This document shows positions 45,724 to 54,507 of a DNA stretch of 64,000 nucleotides, one piece after another; positions within the stretch are counted from its first letter, which is position 1; every line of letters begins with the position of its first letter. Below the pieces are notes generated by a model. It was not told where the DNA came from. It was given only the letters and a program-made list of their open reading frames with translations, and searched no databases. The stretch is from contig NZ_AP023360.1 in NCBI RefSeq assembly GCF_018326265.1, forward strand, positions 3,463,501-3,527,500, read 5' to 3'. The position numbers were made by a program, and so were the translations under genes. This DNA comes from Catellatospora sp. IY07-71 (lineage in GTDB: Bacteria > Actinomycetota > Actinomycetes > Mycobacteriales > Micromonosporaceae).

Positions 45724-46848
45724 ATGAGCAACGACGTACCCCAGCCCTGCTGCGGCGACGGCTTCGACGACGGCAGCGCCCACGCGGCCGAGCTGAGCCG
45801 CCGCGACCTGCTGTGGCGCGGCGCCGCGGTGGGCGGGGGAGTGCTGGCCGGCGGCCTGCTGCTGCCCGCCGCCGCGCACGCCGCCCCGTCCATCTACAAC
45901 CCGTTCAGCGCCTACCCGATCACCGGCACCTGGCAGGACCACCTCAACCGCGGCTCGCTCGGCGGCATCGATTTCGGCATGGCCGTCGGCACCGCGCTGC
46001 CCGCCTGCGGCGCGGGGACCATCCAGAACATCCCCTACAACGGCACCGGCGGGCACACCGTCACGATCTACCACGCCGAGGGATACCGCAGCCAGTACAT
46101 GCACCTGTCGCAGTTCCGGCTCGCCAACGGCACGGCCGTCGGCTCCGGCACCATCGTCGGCTGGTCCGGCGGCGCCGCCGGCGCCGACGGCTCGGGCAGC
46201 TCCACCGGCCCGCACCTGCACTGGCACATGATCGACCCCAACGGGGTGCGCATCAACCCGCTCACCTACGCGCCCGGCCCCAGCACGTCGTCGGAGGGGC
46301 GCATCCTGCAGGAGATCGGCCAGGCGGGCGGCTACTTCGGCCCGGTCGACGGGGTGCCCGGCGTCAACACCTGGAAGGGCGTGCAGACCGTGATGCGCGG
46401 CTACGGCTACACCGGCCCTGTCGACGGCCTGCCCGGCACCAACACCTACGCGGCCCTGCAGCGGCTGGCGCAGAAGGGCGGCTACACCGGCCCGATCGAC
46501 GGCGCCCTCGGCCCGAACTCGTGGAAGGGCATCCAGACCGTGCTGCGCGGGTTCGGCTACACCGGCCCGATCGACGGCGTGCCCGGCACCAACACCTACG
46601 CCGCCATGCAGCGCATGGCCAAGCTCGGCGGCTACACCGGCCCCGCCGACGGTGCGCTCGGCGTCAACTCGTGGAAGGGACTGCAGCGGCTGCTGACCGG
46701 TTTCGGCTACACCGGCCCGGTCGACGGCGTCGCGGGCGTCAACACGTACGCCGCCCTGCAGCGGATGGCCCGGCTGGGCGGCTACACCGGCCCGATCGAC
46801 GGGATCCCCGGCCCTAACACCTGGACGGCGCTGAGCCGCCTCATCTGA
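45724..46848 (+). CDS. Tat-exported M23 metallopeptidase with seven wall-binding repeats
   Basis: The protein has 374 residues after a GAGGAG site 16 bp past the lysin stop. A Tat signal is clear: LSRRDLLWRGAAVGGGVLAG, ending AAAHAAPS. The M23 (lysostaphin-like) domain has the first zinc ligands in the GGIDFGMAVGTAL region and the second motif GPHLHWHM (HxH). It cuts peptidoglycan cross-bridges. The rest is seven repeats of the same GYTGPxDG type as in the GH25 protein. A hairpin terminator follows. A truncated copy of its signal sequence lies at 48201-48296. Confidence 0.9.
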   Translation: MSNDVPQPCCGDGFDDGSAHAAELSRRDLLWRGAAVGGGVLAGGLLLPAAAHAAPSIYNPFSAYPITGTWQDHLNRGSLGGIDFGMAVGTALPACGAGTIQNIPYNGTGGHTVTIYHAEGYRSQYMHLSQFRLANGTAVGSGTIVGWSGGAAGADGSGSSTGPHLHWHMIDPNGVRINPLTYAPGPSTSSEGRILQEIGQAGGYFGPVDGVPGVNTWKGVQTVMRGYGYTGPVDGLPGTNTYAALQRLAQKGGYTGPIDGALGPNSWKGIQTVLRGFGYTGPIDGVPGTNTYAAMQRMAKLGGYTGPADGALGVNSWKGLQRLLTGFGYTGPVDGVAGVNTYAALQRMARLGGYTGPIDGIPGPNTWTALSRLI

Positions 46849-46853
46849 GCGAG

Positions 46854-46902
46854 CGCCCCGGTCTCCGGACGCGGCCACCACACCGCTGCGGGGACCGGGG
46901 CG
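46854..46902 (+). terminator. Terminator after the lytic operon
   Basis: Inverted arms CGCCCCGGTCTCC and GGGGACCGGGGCG (one mismatch in 13 bp) lie around a 23-nt loop, just past the M23 gene stop. Confidence 0.5.
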
Positions 46903-46949
46903 ACATCCGGCGCGAGGGCGCTGCCCGTATATCGGCCGCCACGGTGCCG

Positions 46950-47116
46950 GAGCACCCGTGACCGCCGTGCCTTTGACACGATCGGCTGCGATGAACAGTT
47001 TCCGCCGTCACCGGATCACCGCCCGGCCCCGCCTGCGGATCGTGTGCTTCCCGCACGTGGGCGGGGCGGCGAGCTTCTTCCGCACATGGCCGGCCGGGCT
47101 GCCCGGTGACGTCGTC
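46950..47116 (+). pseudogene. Truncated copy of the CAAX-protease/thioesterase locus
   Basis: Bases 46950-46985 resemble the leader just upstream of the CAAX protease gene (51288-51328; both share GCCTTTGACAC). The sequence then jumps directly to GCTGCG-ATG and ~120 bp nearly identical to the start of the type II thioesterase gene at 52152 (46991 onward). The whole CAAX gene (~820 bp) is missing in between, and the thioesterase copy stops after about 40 codons. This is a duplicated, internally deleted relic. Confidence 0.8.
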
Positions 47117-47450
47117 GCCCGGTGGTCTGTCACTACCCGCGCCAGGCACGCCGGGAACGGACACTCGGGCTGGCCCGCCGCTACCGGATCCACGCCCGCA
47201 CCCGCGAACACGATCAGGTGCGCCTGGTCGAACGGGCGCAGCTGGCCCGGGACCTGCACGACACCGTCGCCCACCACGTGTCCGCGATCGCCATCCGCGC
47301 CCAGGCGGGCCTGGCCGCCGCACCGGCCAGACCCGAGGCCGCCACCGACGCGCTGCGGCTGATCGAGGCCGAGGCCTCGCGCGTGCTGGCCGAGATGCGC
47401 GCCATGGTCCGCGTGCTGCGGGAGGAACCCGCCGCCTACGACTCCACCAG
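47117..47450 (+). pseudogene. Histidine-kinase DHp fragment
   Basis: The plus-strand frame reads ERTLGLARRYRIHAR, then ERAQLARDLHDTVAHHVSAI and EAEASRVLAEMRAMVRVLRE. This is the HisKA_3 dimerisation and phosphotransfer helix pair with the acceptor His. Neither a sensor region nor an ATPase domain is attached; the frame runs into antisense kinase sequence and ends at 47526. It is a fragment of a third kinase gene, distinct from the two intact ones here. Confidence 0.75.
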
Positions 47451-47454
47451 CCCG

Positions 47455-47866
47455 CCGGCCCCCAGCACCGGGCTGCGCACGCCGCTGGCCGTGATGATGA
47501 TCGACAGGGTGTACGCGGGCTGGTAGGCCATCCAGGTGCCGAGGAGCACCTCCGGCGCCAGCACCAGCGGCGCCAGGATCAGCAGCAGCCCGGCCAGGGC
47601 AAGGTCCGCCACCGACGCCGCCGAACTCAGCGGGCGGCGGCGCACCAGCGCGACGACGCTGCCGGCCACCGAGGCGCCGGCCGCCGCGAGTCAGCACTCC
47701 AGATACGCCGTCGGCCGCGCGAGGTCTGCACGTCGATGCCGGCCGCAGGCGCCATCTGGGCCAGCGTTCCCAGCCGCACACCGGCCACGAAGTAGGAGAA
47801 CGCCCGCTCCAGCCCGGCCTGGGTCGTGGGCAGCTCGGCCGGCCAGCGTCTGCGACGGCTGCTCGT
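47455..47866 (-). pseudogene. Degraded copy of the 42352-41135 kinase N-terminus
   Basis: The reverse strand matches the sensor region of the kinase at 41135-42352 closely (TTQAGLERAFSYFVAGVRLG, then LILAPLVLAPEVLLGTWMAY). The start ATG has become ACG, a one-base deletion near 47720-47730 shifts the frame, and homology ends near GVRSPVLGAGG. The flanking non-coding sequence up to about 48075 also matches the region upstream of the intact gene (42353-42560). Confidence 0.85.
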
Positions 47867-48074
47867 CGGTCCTCCCGGCGGGATCGAGGAACCATGGCGT
47901 GACATCGCTCCCGGCGGGCACCGGTCCGGCGATCGTGCCGATCAATGGATGGCAGTGGGCGAGCAGGCCGACAGTGCCGACGGCGCGCCGCAGAAGTTCC
48001 GCGCATCCGTTGGGTTGTCCGCCGAAAGGCCATCGGCTGTGCTGAGCTGGCAGTCCTGCGCATCTCAGGAGGGC

Positions 48075-48300
48075 AGATCGCCTACCCGGCACCGGCGCCG
48101 ACCGCCTGGGCGGCCCGTGCGCCGGCAGTGGGCACATCGGACCGACTGGCGCAACCGACCCGGGCGATGGCCGACCTCGTGTGAGACCTGAGGAGCAACC
48201 TTGACCAAGGACGAACTGCACGCCTGCTGCCGTGCCGACGGCTTCGACTGCGGCAGCGCCTATCCGGCCGAGCTGAGCCGCCGCGACCTGCTGTGACGCG
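48075..48300 (+). pseudogene. Copy of the lysin/M23 junction with premature stop
   Basis: Around 48160-48190 the sequence ends like the GH25 gene (AMADLV then TGA; compare ALANLV). After a 19-bp gap with GAGGAG, a TTG starts a copy of the M23 signal region (HACCRADGFDCGSAYPAELS followed by RRDLL). Where the intact gene has TGG, this copy has TGA at 48294-48296, ending the frame after 31 residues. The lysin genes themselves are absent, so this is the deleted remainder of a duplicated lytic operon. Confidence 0.8.
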
Positions 48301-48395
48301 GCGCCGCAGTGGGCGGGGCTGAGGCCCGAGCGCGAGTTCGCCACAGGTCTCGGCCTCATGTCGCGCGGCACCGTGTCGCACCTGCGCGAGCCCGC

Positions 48396-51176
48396 CTAAC
48401 CGGCGAGGCGGTCCAGCCGCTGCCGGGCCCGGTCGGCCGCGCTGTCGCCGAGAGCGTCGTAGATCTGCGCCGCGCGCCGCCAGGCCTCGGCGGCGGCGGC
48501 GTGCTCACCCAGCGCGGCGCGCACGTCGCCGAGCCGGGTCAGCGTCTCCGCCTCGTGGTAGCGGTCGGCGGACTCCCGGAACAGCCGGATGGACTGCTCG
48601 TAGAGGCCCGCGGCCCGGCCGTGGTCGCCCAGCCCCGCATGGGCCAGGCCCAGGCTGTCCAGGGTGGCCGCCATGCCGTTGCGGTCGTCGATCTCCTGCT
48701 GGATGGCCAGGGCCTCGTGGCAGATCTCGATGGCGCGGCGGTGCTCGCCGAGGGTGGCGTGGATGTAGCCGATCGCGTTCAAGGTCCGGCCCTCACCGGC
48801 GGGCGTGCCCGCCCGCCGGTGCAGCCGCAGCGCCCGCTCCCCGTAGGCGAGCGCCTCCTGCGGGCGGCCCCGCTCGTAGGCCAGCTCGGTGCGGCTGTGC
48901 AGCGTCTGGGCCTGGCCGGTGAGGTCGCCGAGCTGCTCGTACAGCCGCAGCGCGGCGGCGAGCCGGTCCATGGCGTCGTCGTGCCCGCCGAGCCGGATCT
49001 CGGCGCGGGCCAGCATCCGGTTGGCCATGGCCTGGCCGCTGAGGTCACCGGCCCGCTCCGCGGCGGCCACCGCGATCCGCTGGGCGGCCGCCTGGTCCTG
49101 CCACAGCCCGCGGGGCGCCAGGAACGCCGTCACCGCCCAGGCGATCTGCCAGGCGTACCGCTCGAAGCCGGTGTCGGCCGCCTGGCGGACGACGCGGATC
49201 AGCACCTCACGCTCGGCGGTGTACCAGTCCAGCGCCTCGTCATGATCGGCCACCGGTGCGGCGAAGCTGACCGGCAGCGGCGGCACCGGCTCGACCGGCG
49301 CCCACTGCGGCTGCAGCAGCCGCGCCGCCGGGAAAGCGGTGTGCAGGTAGTGGTCGTACAGGCGATGCAGGGCCTCCCGCCGCACGTCCGCGGGCTCGGC
49401 GGAGCCGACCAGCTCCCGGGCGTAGGTCCGGAGCAGGTCGTGCTGCGTGTACCGCCCCGGCCGGTGCTCGGTCACCAGGTGCCGCCGGGTCAGCTCGTAC
49501 AGCGCCGATCTGGTCGCGGACTGGTCCCAGCCGGTCAGCGCGGCGGCGACCGCGGCGGTGACGTCAGGCCCCGGATGCAGGCCGAGCAGGCGGAACAGGC
49601 ACGCCGCCGGCTCGCTCAGGTCGTGGTAGGACCACGAGAACACCCGCCGCACGTCGCCGTCGGCGAGCGCGTCCAGCCGCGCCTCGCCCGCGGCCAGCTC
49701 CGCGGCGAACACGGCGAGCGGGAACGTGGGCTTGGCCGCGATGCGGGCAGCGACGATGGACAGGGCGAGCGGCAGGTGCCCGGCCGCCTCGACGACGGCC
49801 GCGACCGCCGCCGGCTCCCGCTCGATCCGCTCGGCGCCCAGCCAGGCGCCGAGCATGCGCCGCGACTCCTCGCCGGTCAGCACGTTCAGCGTGAGCGGCC
49901 GGGCCTGCTCGGCCGCGATCAGGCCGTGGAGCTGGTCCCGGCTGGTGATCACCACCAGGCAGTGCCCCGTGCCGGGCAGCAGCGGGCGCACCTGCTGGGC
50001 GTCGCGGGCGTTGTCCAGCACGATCACCATCCGCCGGGTCGCCAGCATGCTGCGGTAGAGCCCGGTGCGGGCGTCGGCGGTGGCCGGGATGCGCCCGGCC
50101 GGCACGCCGAGCGCCTCCAGGAGGCTGTGCAGGGCCTCGGCCGGATCCACGGCCTCGGCGTCGTCGTAGCCGCGCAGGTTCAGGTAGAGCTGGCCGTCCG
50201 GGAAACGATCGGCCACCCGGTGCGCCCACCGCAGCGCCAGCGCCGTCTTGCCGATGCCCGCCATGCCGCTGATCGTCGATATCGTCACCGCGCCCGGCCC
50301 GCCCGCACCGGCGGCCAGGGCAGCGTCGAGCTGAGCCAGCTCGCTCTCGCGCCCGACGAAGCCGGGCACGGCGCGCGGCAGCTGCGTGGGACGGCGCCCG
50401 AGCGGCCGCTCACCGTCGGCGCCGGCACGGTGGTGCAGGATGTCGTCGTGCAGCCGGAGCAGCTCGGGCCCCGGATCCAGCCCCGTGTGCTCGGCCAGCG
50501 CCCGCCGGACTTGCTGGAAGGCGTCCAGCGCGCCGGACACGTCGCCGATGCGATACAGCGCGGTCATCAGCTGGGCCCACGCCCGCTGCCGCAGCGGATG
50601 CTGGTCGACGACGGCACGCAGCCGCTCGATCACGTCGGCGGCGGTCGTCCCCGCCGCCAGCCGCGCCGCGGCATGGTCCTCCTCGGCGAGCAGCCGCCGC
50701 TCCTCCAGCGCCCGGACGCGGCTCTCCAGCGGCGAGTTCAGCGGCAGGTCGGACAGCGGCGCACCACGCCACATGCCGACCGCGACGGCCAGCTCCGCCG
50801 CGGCCTGCTGCGGCTGCCCGGCGGAAAGGGCCGTCCGGCCCCGCGCCACCACCGCCTCGAACCGGTCCAGGTCCCGCTCGCCCGGCTCGACCCGCAGCAG
50901 GTAGCCGCCGGACGCGGCGGTCAGCCGGTCCCGGCCGCGCGCCGTCGGCTGCAGCGCCTGACGCAGCCCGCTCACGTACGTGCGCAGGTTCACCGCCGCG
51001 GAGGCGGGCGGCCGGTCCGGCCACAGGACGGTCAGCAGCTCGCCGGCGCCCACCGCCTCGTTCGGCCGCAGCAGCAGGCTGGCCAGCAACAACCGGTGCT
51101 TGACGGACGGCAGCGGGATCTCGGCGCCGAGCTGCGACACCCGCAGCGGGCCGAGCAGCTGGAACTCGATGTCCAC
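48396..51176 (-). CDS. AfsR-family regulator (winged helix, BTAD, NB-ARC, TPR)
   Basis: The protein has 926 residues from the GTG at 51176; a GTG at 51203 gives 935 and cannot be excluded. Domains are an OmpR-like winged helix (EFQLLGPLRVSQLGAEI), BTAD (~95-245), an NB-ARC ATPase with P-loop ISGMAGIGKTALAL and Walker B-like MVIVLDNARDAQQ, then helical and TPR repeats from ~600 to the end (RLHRRAGTPAGEGRTLNAIG). This is the AfsR design: an ATP-dependent activator often tied to secondary metabolism. It is divergent from the CAAX protease gene with a 157-bp promoter gap. Confidence 0.9.
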   Translation of the reverse strand: MDIEFQLLGPLRVSQLGAEIPLPSVKHRLLLASLLLRPNEAVGAGELLTVLWPDRPPASAAVNLRTYVSGLRQALQPTARGRDRLTAASGGYLLRVEPGERDLDRFEAVVARGRTALSAGQPQQAAAELAVAVGMWRGAPLSDLPLNSPLESRVRALEERRLLAEEDHAAARLAAGTTAADVIERLRAVVDQHPLRQRAWAQLMTALYRIGDVSGALDAFQQVRRALAEHTGLDPGPELLRLHDDILHHRAGADGERPLGRRPTQLPRAVPGFVGRESELAQLDAALAAGAGGPGAVTISTISGMAGIGKTALALRWAHRVADRFPDGQLYLNLRGYDDAEAVDPAEALHSLLEALGVPAGRIPATADARTGLYRSMLATRRMVIVLDNARDAQQVRPLLPGTGHCLVVITSRDQLHGLIAAEQARPLTLNVLTGEESRRMLGAWLGAERIEREPAAVAAVVEAAGHLPLALSIVAARIAAKPTFPLAVFAAELAAGEARLDALADGDVRRVFSWSYHDLSEPAACLFRLLGLHPGPDVTAAVAAALTGWDQSATRSALYELTRRHLVTEHRPGRYTQHDLLRTYARELVGSAEPADVRREALHRLYDHYLHTAFPAARLLQPQWAPVEPVPPLPVSFAAPVADHDEALDWYTAEREVLIRVVRQAADTGFERYAWQIAWAVTAFLAPRGLWQDQAAAQRIAVAAAERAGDLSGQAMANRMLARAEIRLGGHDDAMDRLAAALRLYEQLGDLTGQAQTLHSRTELAYERGRPQEALAYGERALRLHRRAGTPAGEGRTLNAIGYIHATLGEHRRAIEICHEALAIQQEIDDRNGMAATLDSLGLAHAGLGDHGRAAGLYEQSIRLFRESADRYHEAETLTRLGDVRAALGEHAAAAEAWRRAAQIYDALGDSAADRARQRLDRLAG

Positions 51177-51333
51177 TGAGGATTCTTCTACTGCGGGCGG
51201 CACTCGCGACAGCTTACCGATGCGCCGCACGGGCCGGATCCGAAGCTCCGTCGCGATAGGGCGGTCCGCGGCGTGCCGAGTGCCACAGTGCCGGTGCGCC
51301 CGCAACCGCCTCGCCTTTGACACAATGACGGGG

Positions 51334-52155
51334 ATGCTTACCACCACCGATGCGCCCGCCGCCGCGCGCGTCAACACCCGTCGATGGGGTGGTGCCGCAC
51401 TGGTCGCCGTCGCGGCGTTGCTGGTCGGCCTGCCCGTCTCCCGCGATGCGCCGCTGCTGTGGGCGGCCCTGGCCGGCGTGCTCGCGCTCATCAGCGCCGC
51501 CGCGCTCGCCCTGCGCGATCCGGCCGTGCTGCGCGCCGTCCTGCTCGTCGACCTCGTCGTGGCGTGCGCCGCCGCCGGCACCTGGCTGCTGCCCGCCGGC
51601 CTGCTCACCTGGCCGACGACCGTGCTGGTCGCGATGGCCGCGGGCGTCGGCATCGCCCGGCTGCGCCCTGAGCTGCGGCCGGTGGCCCCGTGGCTGCGCC
51701 GCGGCCGATGGACCCCGGAACTGCCCTGGCTCGTGCTGGCGGTCGTGGTCCTCAGCGCCGCGGCCCTGACCGCCTGGGCGTGGCTGGCCGATCCGCCCGT
51801 GCCGCCGTTCGTGGCCAACCTGGGCGACCGGCCGGTCGCCGTCATCGCCGCGGGCGTCATCGGCTTCTCCGTCGTCAACGCCGTCGCCGAGGAGTTCCTC
51901 TACCGCGGCGTGCTGCAGACCGAGCTGACCACGCTCGCCGGGGCCGCCACGGCGATCATCGTGCAGGCGGTGGCGTTCGGCGTCGCGCACTGGGGCGGCT
52001 TCCCGTCCGGCTGGATGGGCGTGGGCATGTCCGCGGCCTACGGGCTGCTGCTCGGCGTCATCCGGCACCGCACCGGCGGCATCCTCGCCGTCTTCGCCGT
52101 CCACATCCTCGCCGACACGACGATCGGCCTGCTCGGAATGTATCTGCTGCGATGA
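51334..52155 (+). CDS. CPBP-family intramembrane protease (CAAX protease)
   Basis: The protein has 273 residues from the ATG at 51334 (an ATG three codons earlier is possible). It has about eight hydrophobic segments. The CPBP motifs are intact: NAVAEEFLYRGVLQTEL (motif 1, EExxxR), AHWGGFPSGW (motif 2 His) and AVHILADTT (motif 3 His). These glutamic-type intramembrane proteases process or protect against peptides in some bacteriocin systems. The stop overlaps the thioesterase start (ATGA), implying joint expression. Confidence 0.9.
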   Translation: MLTTTDAPAAARVNTRRWGGAALVAVAALLVGLPVSRDAPLLWAALAGVLALISAAALALRDPAVLRAVLLVDLVVACAAAGTWLLPAGLLTWPTTVLVAMAAGVGIARLRPELRPVAPWLRRGRWTPELPWLVLAVVVLSAAALTAWAWLADPPVPPFVANLGDRPVAVIAAGVIGFSVVNAVAEEFLYRGVLQTELTTLAGAATAIIVQAVAFGVAHWGGFPSGWMGVGMSAAYGLLLGVIRHRTGGILAVFAVHILADTTIGLLGMYLLR

Positions 52156-52883
52156 ACAGTCTCCGCCGTCACCGGACCACCGCCCGGCCCCGCCTGCGGA
52201 TCGTGTGCTTCCCGCACGTGGGCGGCGCGGCGAGCTTCTTCCGTACGTGGCCGGCCGGACTGCCCGGCGACGTCGACGTGCTGGCCGCGCAGTATCCGGG
52301 GCACGAGGATCGCATCGCCGAGCCGTTCGCCGACGACCTGAGCGGGCTCGCCGCCGAGCTGGCCGATGCCCTCATCCCGCTGCTGGACGTGCCGACGCTG
52401 CTGTTCGGGCACAGCATGGGCGCGACCGTGGCCTACGAGGCCGCCCGGCGCATCGAGGCACTCGTGCCCCGCGCCCGGATCGCGCTGGCCGTGTCCGCGT
52501 CGGCCGCCCCGGACGCGCCCCGGCAGGGCCCGGCCGACGACGGCGACGACGCGCTGGTGGCGCACCTGCGCGAGCTGGGCGGCGTGCCTCCCGAGGTGCT
52601 GGCCGACCCCGAGCTGCGGGAGCTGGTGCTGCCCGTGGTCCGCCACGACTACGCGATGCTGCACCGCCACCGCGACGACCCGCAGCCCCGGCTGCGCAGC
52701 CCGATCATGGCGTTCTGCGGGCAGGACGATGCGCTGGCCGGGCCGTCGCAGATGCGGCGCTGGGACACGCGGACGGCCGGGCGGTTCACCCTCAAGATCT
52801 TCACCGGTGGGCACTTCTACCTCGTGCCTCACCAGAACGAGCTGCTCAAGGAGCTCACCGCCTGGCCACCGGCCGCGGCATAG
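52152..52883 (+). CDS. Type II thioesterase
   Basis: This 243-residue alpha/beta hydrolase is of the editing thioesterase family found in NRPS/PKS clusters. It has the N-terminal RLRIVCFPHVGGAASFFRTW, the nucleophile elbow LFGHSMGATVAYE (Ser), the Asp in FCGQDDALAG and the His in FTGGHFYLVPH. It should remove misprimed acyl groups from carrier proteins. This ties the region to the PKS at 61706, although it lies 9 kb away on the other side of the diaminopropionate operon. Confidence 0.92.
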   Translation: MNSLRRHRTTARPRLRIVCFPHVGGAASFFRTWPAGLPGDVDVLAAQYPGHEDRIAEPFADDLSGLAAELADALIPLLDVPTLLFGHSMGATVAYEAARRIEALVPRARIALAVSASAAPDAPRQGPADDGDDALVAHLRELGGVPPEVLADPELRELVLPVVRHDYAMLHRHRDDPQPRLRSPIMAFCGQDDALAGPSQMRRWDTRTAGRFTLKIFTGGHFYLVPHQNELLKELTAWPPAAA

Positions 52884-52938
52884 CGGCTCTGCACCGTCGA
52901 GGGCGCGGTCGCGCTCCCGCCGGGGTCGGCCGGCTCGG

Positions 52939-53520
52939 TCAACGGCGCACGCGACAGCGCAGGTGGAGCACCCGGTTTCCCTGGATCACCACGTCGGGAT
53001 CCTCCAGCAGGTGCTGCGCGTGGACCGACCCGAAGTAGCGCTTGCCGGAACCGAACACGACGGGTACGACGTCCATGCGCACCTCGTCGATCAGGCCCGC
53101 GGCCAGCGCCTGGCCACCGACGTCACCGGCGGCGACCTCGACCAGGCGGTCGCCCGCCAGCTCCTGCGCCTTGGCCACGGCTGCCTTGACGCCGTCGACG
53201 AAGTGGAACGGCGCCTGCGGGTCCCAGTCCTCGGGCGCCGGCCGGTGCGTCACGACGACCACGTGGTCGACCCCGCCCGGAGGCTTCCCGTCCCAGCCGT
53301 CCGTCATGTCGAAGACGTGGCGGCCGGCGACCGTCGCCCCGATCTGGTCCCAGTACGGCCGGGTGTAGTCGAAGGACGTCTGCGACACCTTCAGCACGCC
53401 GCTGTCGTCCAACGGGACGTCGCCGCTGGTCAGCCAGTCGAACAGCGGTCCGGGCCGGTCGTTGTCGTCCGCGATGAAGCCGTCGACCGACACCGAGCCG
53501 TACATGACCACCTTGCCCAC
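52939..53520 (-). CDS. RibD/dihydrofolate-reductase-like reductase
   Basis: This 193-residue single-domain protein of the RibD C-terminal family has MGKVVMYGSVSVDGFIADDN at the start, an NADP-binding loop (VVVVTHRPAP, then VAAGDVGGQALAAGLIDEVR) and the closing PVVFGSGKRYFG. It is probably a small NADPH-dependent reductase; the substrate is unknown. It is the last gene of the reverse-strand run that starts with the SHMT-like gene, 66 bp after the AraC gene. Confidence 0.88.
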   Translation of the reverse strand: MGKVVMYGSVSVDGFIADDNDRPGPLFDWLTSGDVPLDDSGVLKVSQTSFDYTRPYWDQIGATVAGRHVFDMTDGWDGKPPGGVDHVVVVTHRPAPEDWDPQAPFHFVDGVKAAVAKAQELAGDRLVEVAAGDVGGQALAAGLIDEVRMDVVPVVFGSGKRYFGSVHAQHLLEDPDVVIQGNRVLHLRCRVRR

Positions 53521-53586
53521 GGCGTTCTCCTCTGCTTCCGGGTTTCCCCAAGTTAGCGTGCCGTGAGCTGCCGTTCTTGTAAGAAA

Positions 53587-54456
53587 TCAATCGGCCGGCA
53601 GCGGCCAGCCGTCCAGCACGCTGCCGGGATGTTCGCGCAGGAACCGCCGCCGGACTTCGGCGTACCGGGTCGGCGTGAACCCGGTGAACGCCCGCAACTC
53701 GTGGCCGAAGTGGGCCTGGTCGAAGTAGCCCGCGCCACCGGCGACGCCACCCCAGTCGATCGGTTCGGCGAAGTCGATCGCGAGCAAGGTCGCGGCGAAG
53801 CGGTAGGTACGGGCCAGCCGCTTCGGCGTGACGCCGATGAGCTGCTTGAACCGCTGCGCCAGATGAGTGCTGCTGACACCGGCTGCCACGGTCAGGTCGC
53901 CGATCGCCACCGCCCCGCCGGCCGCCGCGATGGCGCTGCTCGTGTGGCGGACCAGCCCCAGGCCGGCCGTCTCGCACAGCCGCCGCATCAGCTCCTCCTC
54001 GAACAGCGTCAGCATCTGCCGCGGTCCGTCCGCCGTGGCCAGCCGGTCCCGCAGCTCGGCAACGGCGGGCCGGCCCCAGACCTGCTCCAGCGTCACCGGC
54101 CGGTCACACAGCTCGACCGCGGGCATCGGCAGGAACGGCGCCAGCCCCCACGGCTTGACGTGTACGCCGACGGACCGGGTGGGGAGTGGGTAGCCGAACT
54201 CGAAGGCGCGGGTGGGCGTGGTGATCACGCAGCCGTCGGCGTACTCGGCCGTCTCGACGTCGGTGCCCGCGCGGATGCGGAACGGTGCCCCGAGGTTGAC
54301 GATGAGCAACGCCCCCGGCATCGGCGGCAGCGTCAGCCGGGCGTACGGCGGCGCACCGTCCAGGTAGTAGAGGTCGTCGATCAGCCCGTCCAGCGGCGGT
54401 CGCGGCACTCTGGACACGTACTCCACACCCACAGCATCCCCGACGCCGGCCGGCAC
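53587..54456 (-). CDS. AraC-family transcriptional regulator
   Basis: The protein has 289 residues (a GTG nine codons in is an alternative start). The N-terminal ~150 residues are an AraC ligand-type domain (PGALLIVNLGAPFRIRAGTD). The C-terminal HTH pair reads VAAGVSSTHLAQRFKQLIGV and GYFDQAHFGHELRAFTGFTP. It sits at the end of the P450/Sbn operon, 51 bp after the P450 stop, and may control it or the reductase that follows. Confidence 0.88.
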   Translation of the reverse strand: MPAGVGDAVGVEYVSRVPRPPLDGLIDDLYYLDGAPPYARLTLPPMPGALLIVNLGAPFRIRAGTDVETAEYADGCVITTPTRAFEFGYPLPTRSVGVHVKPWGLAPFLPMPAVELCDRPVTLEQVWGRPAVAELRDRLATADGPRQMLTLFEEELMRRLCETAGLGLVRHTSSAIAAAGGAVAIGDLTVAAGVSSTHLAQRFKQLIGVTPKRLARTYRFAATLLAIDFAEPIDWGGVAGGAGYFDQAHFGHELRAFTGFTPTRYAEVRRRFLREHPGSVLDGWPLPAD

Positions 54457-54507
54457 CGCGCGCCGGGACGGTCCGGCCGCGCCGCCGCCGGCATCGAGCC
54501 GGGTGGT

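Noticed and set aside
43620-46840. Possible CRISPR or DNA tandem repeats in the lysin genes
   Set aside because: The periodicity follows the ~35-residue protein repeat in frame, the copies vary at third positions and there are no uniform spacers; it is a coding repeat.
48309-51179. Forward frame of about 950 codons opposite the AfsR gene at 48396
   Set aside because: The reverse frame has winged-helix, BTAD and P-loop motifs; the forward one is repetitive and without domains.
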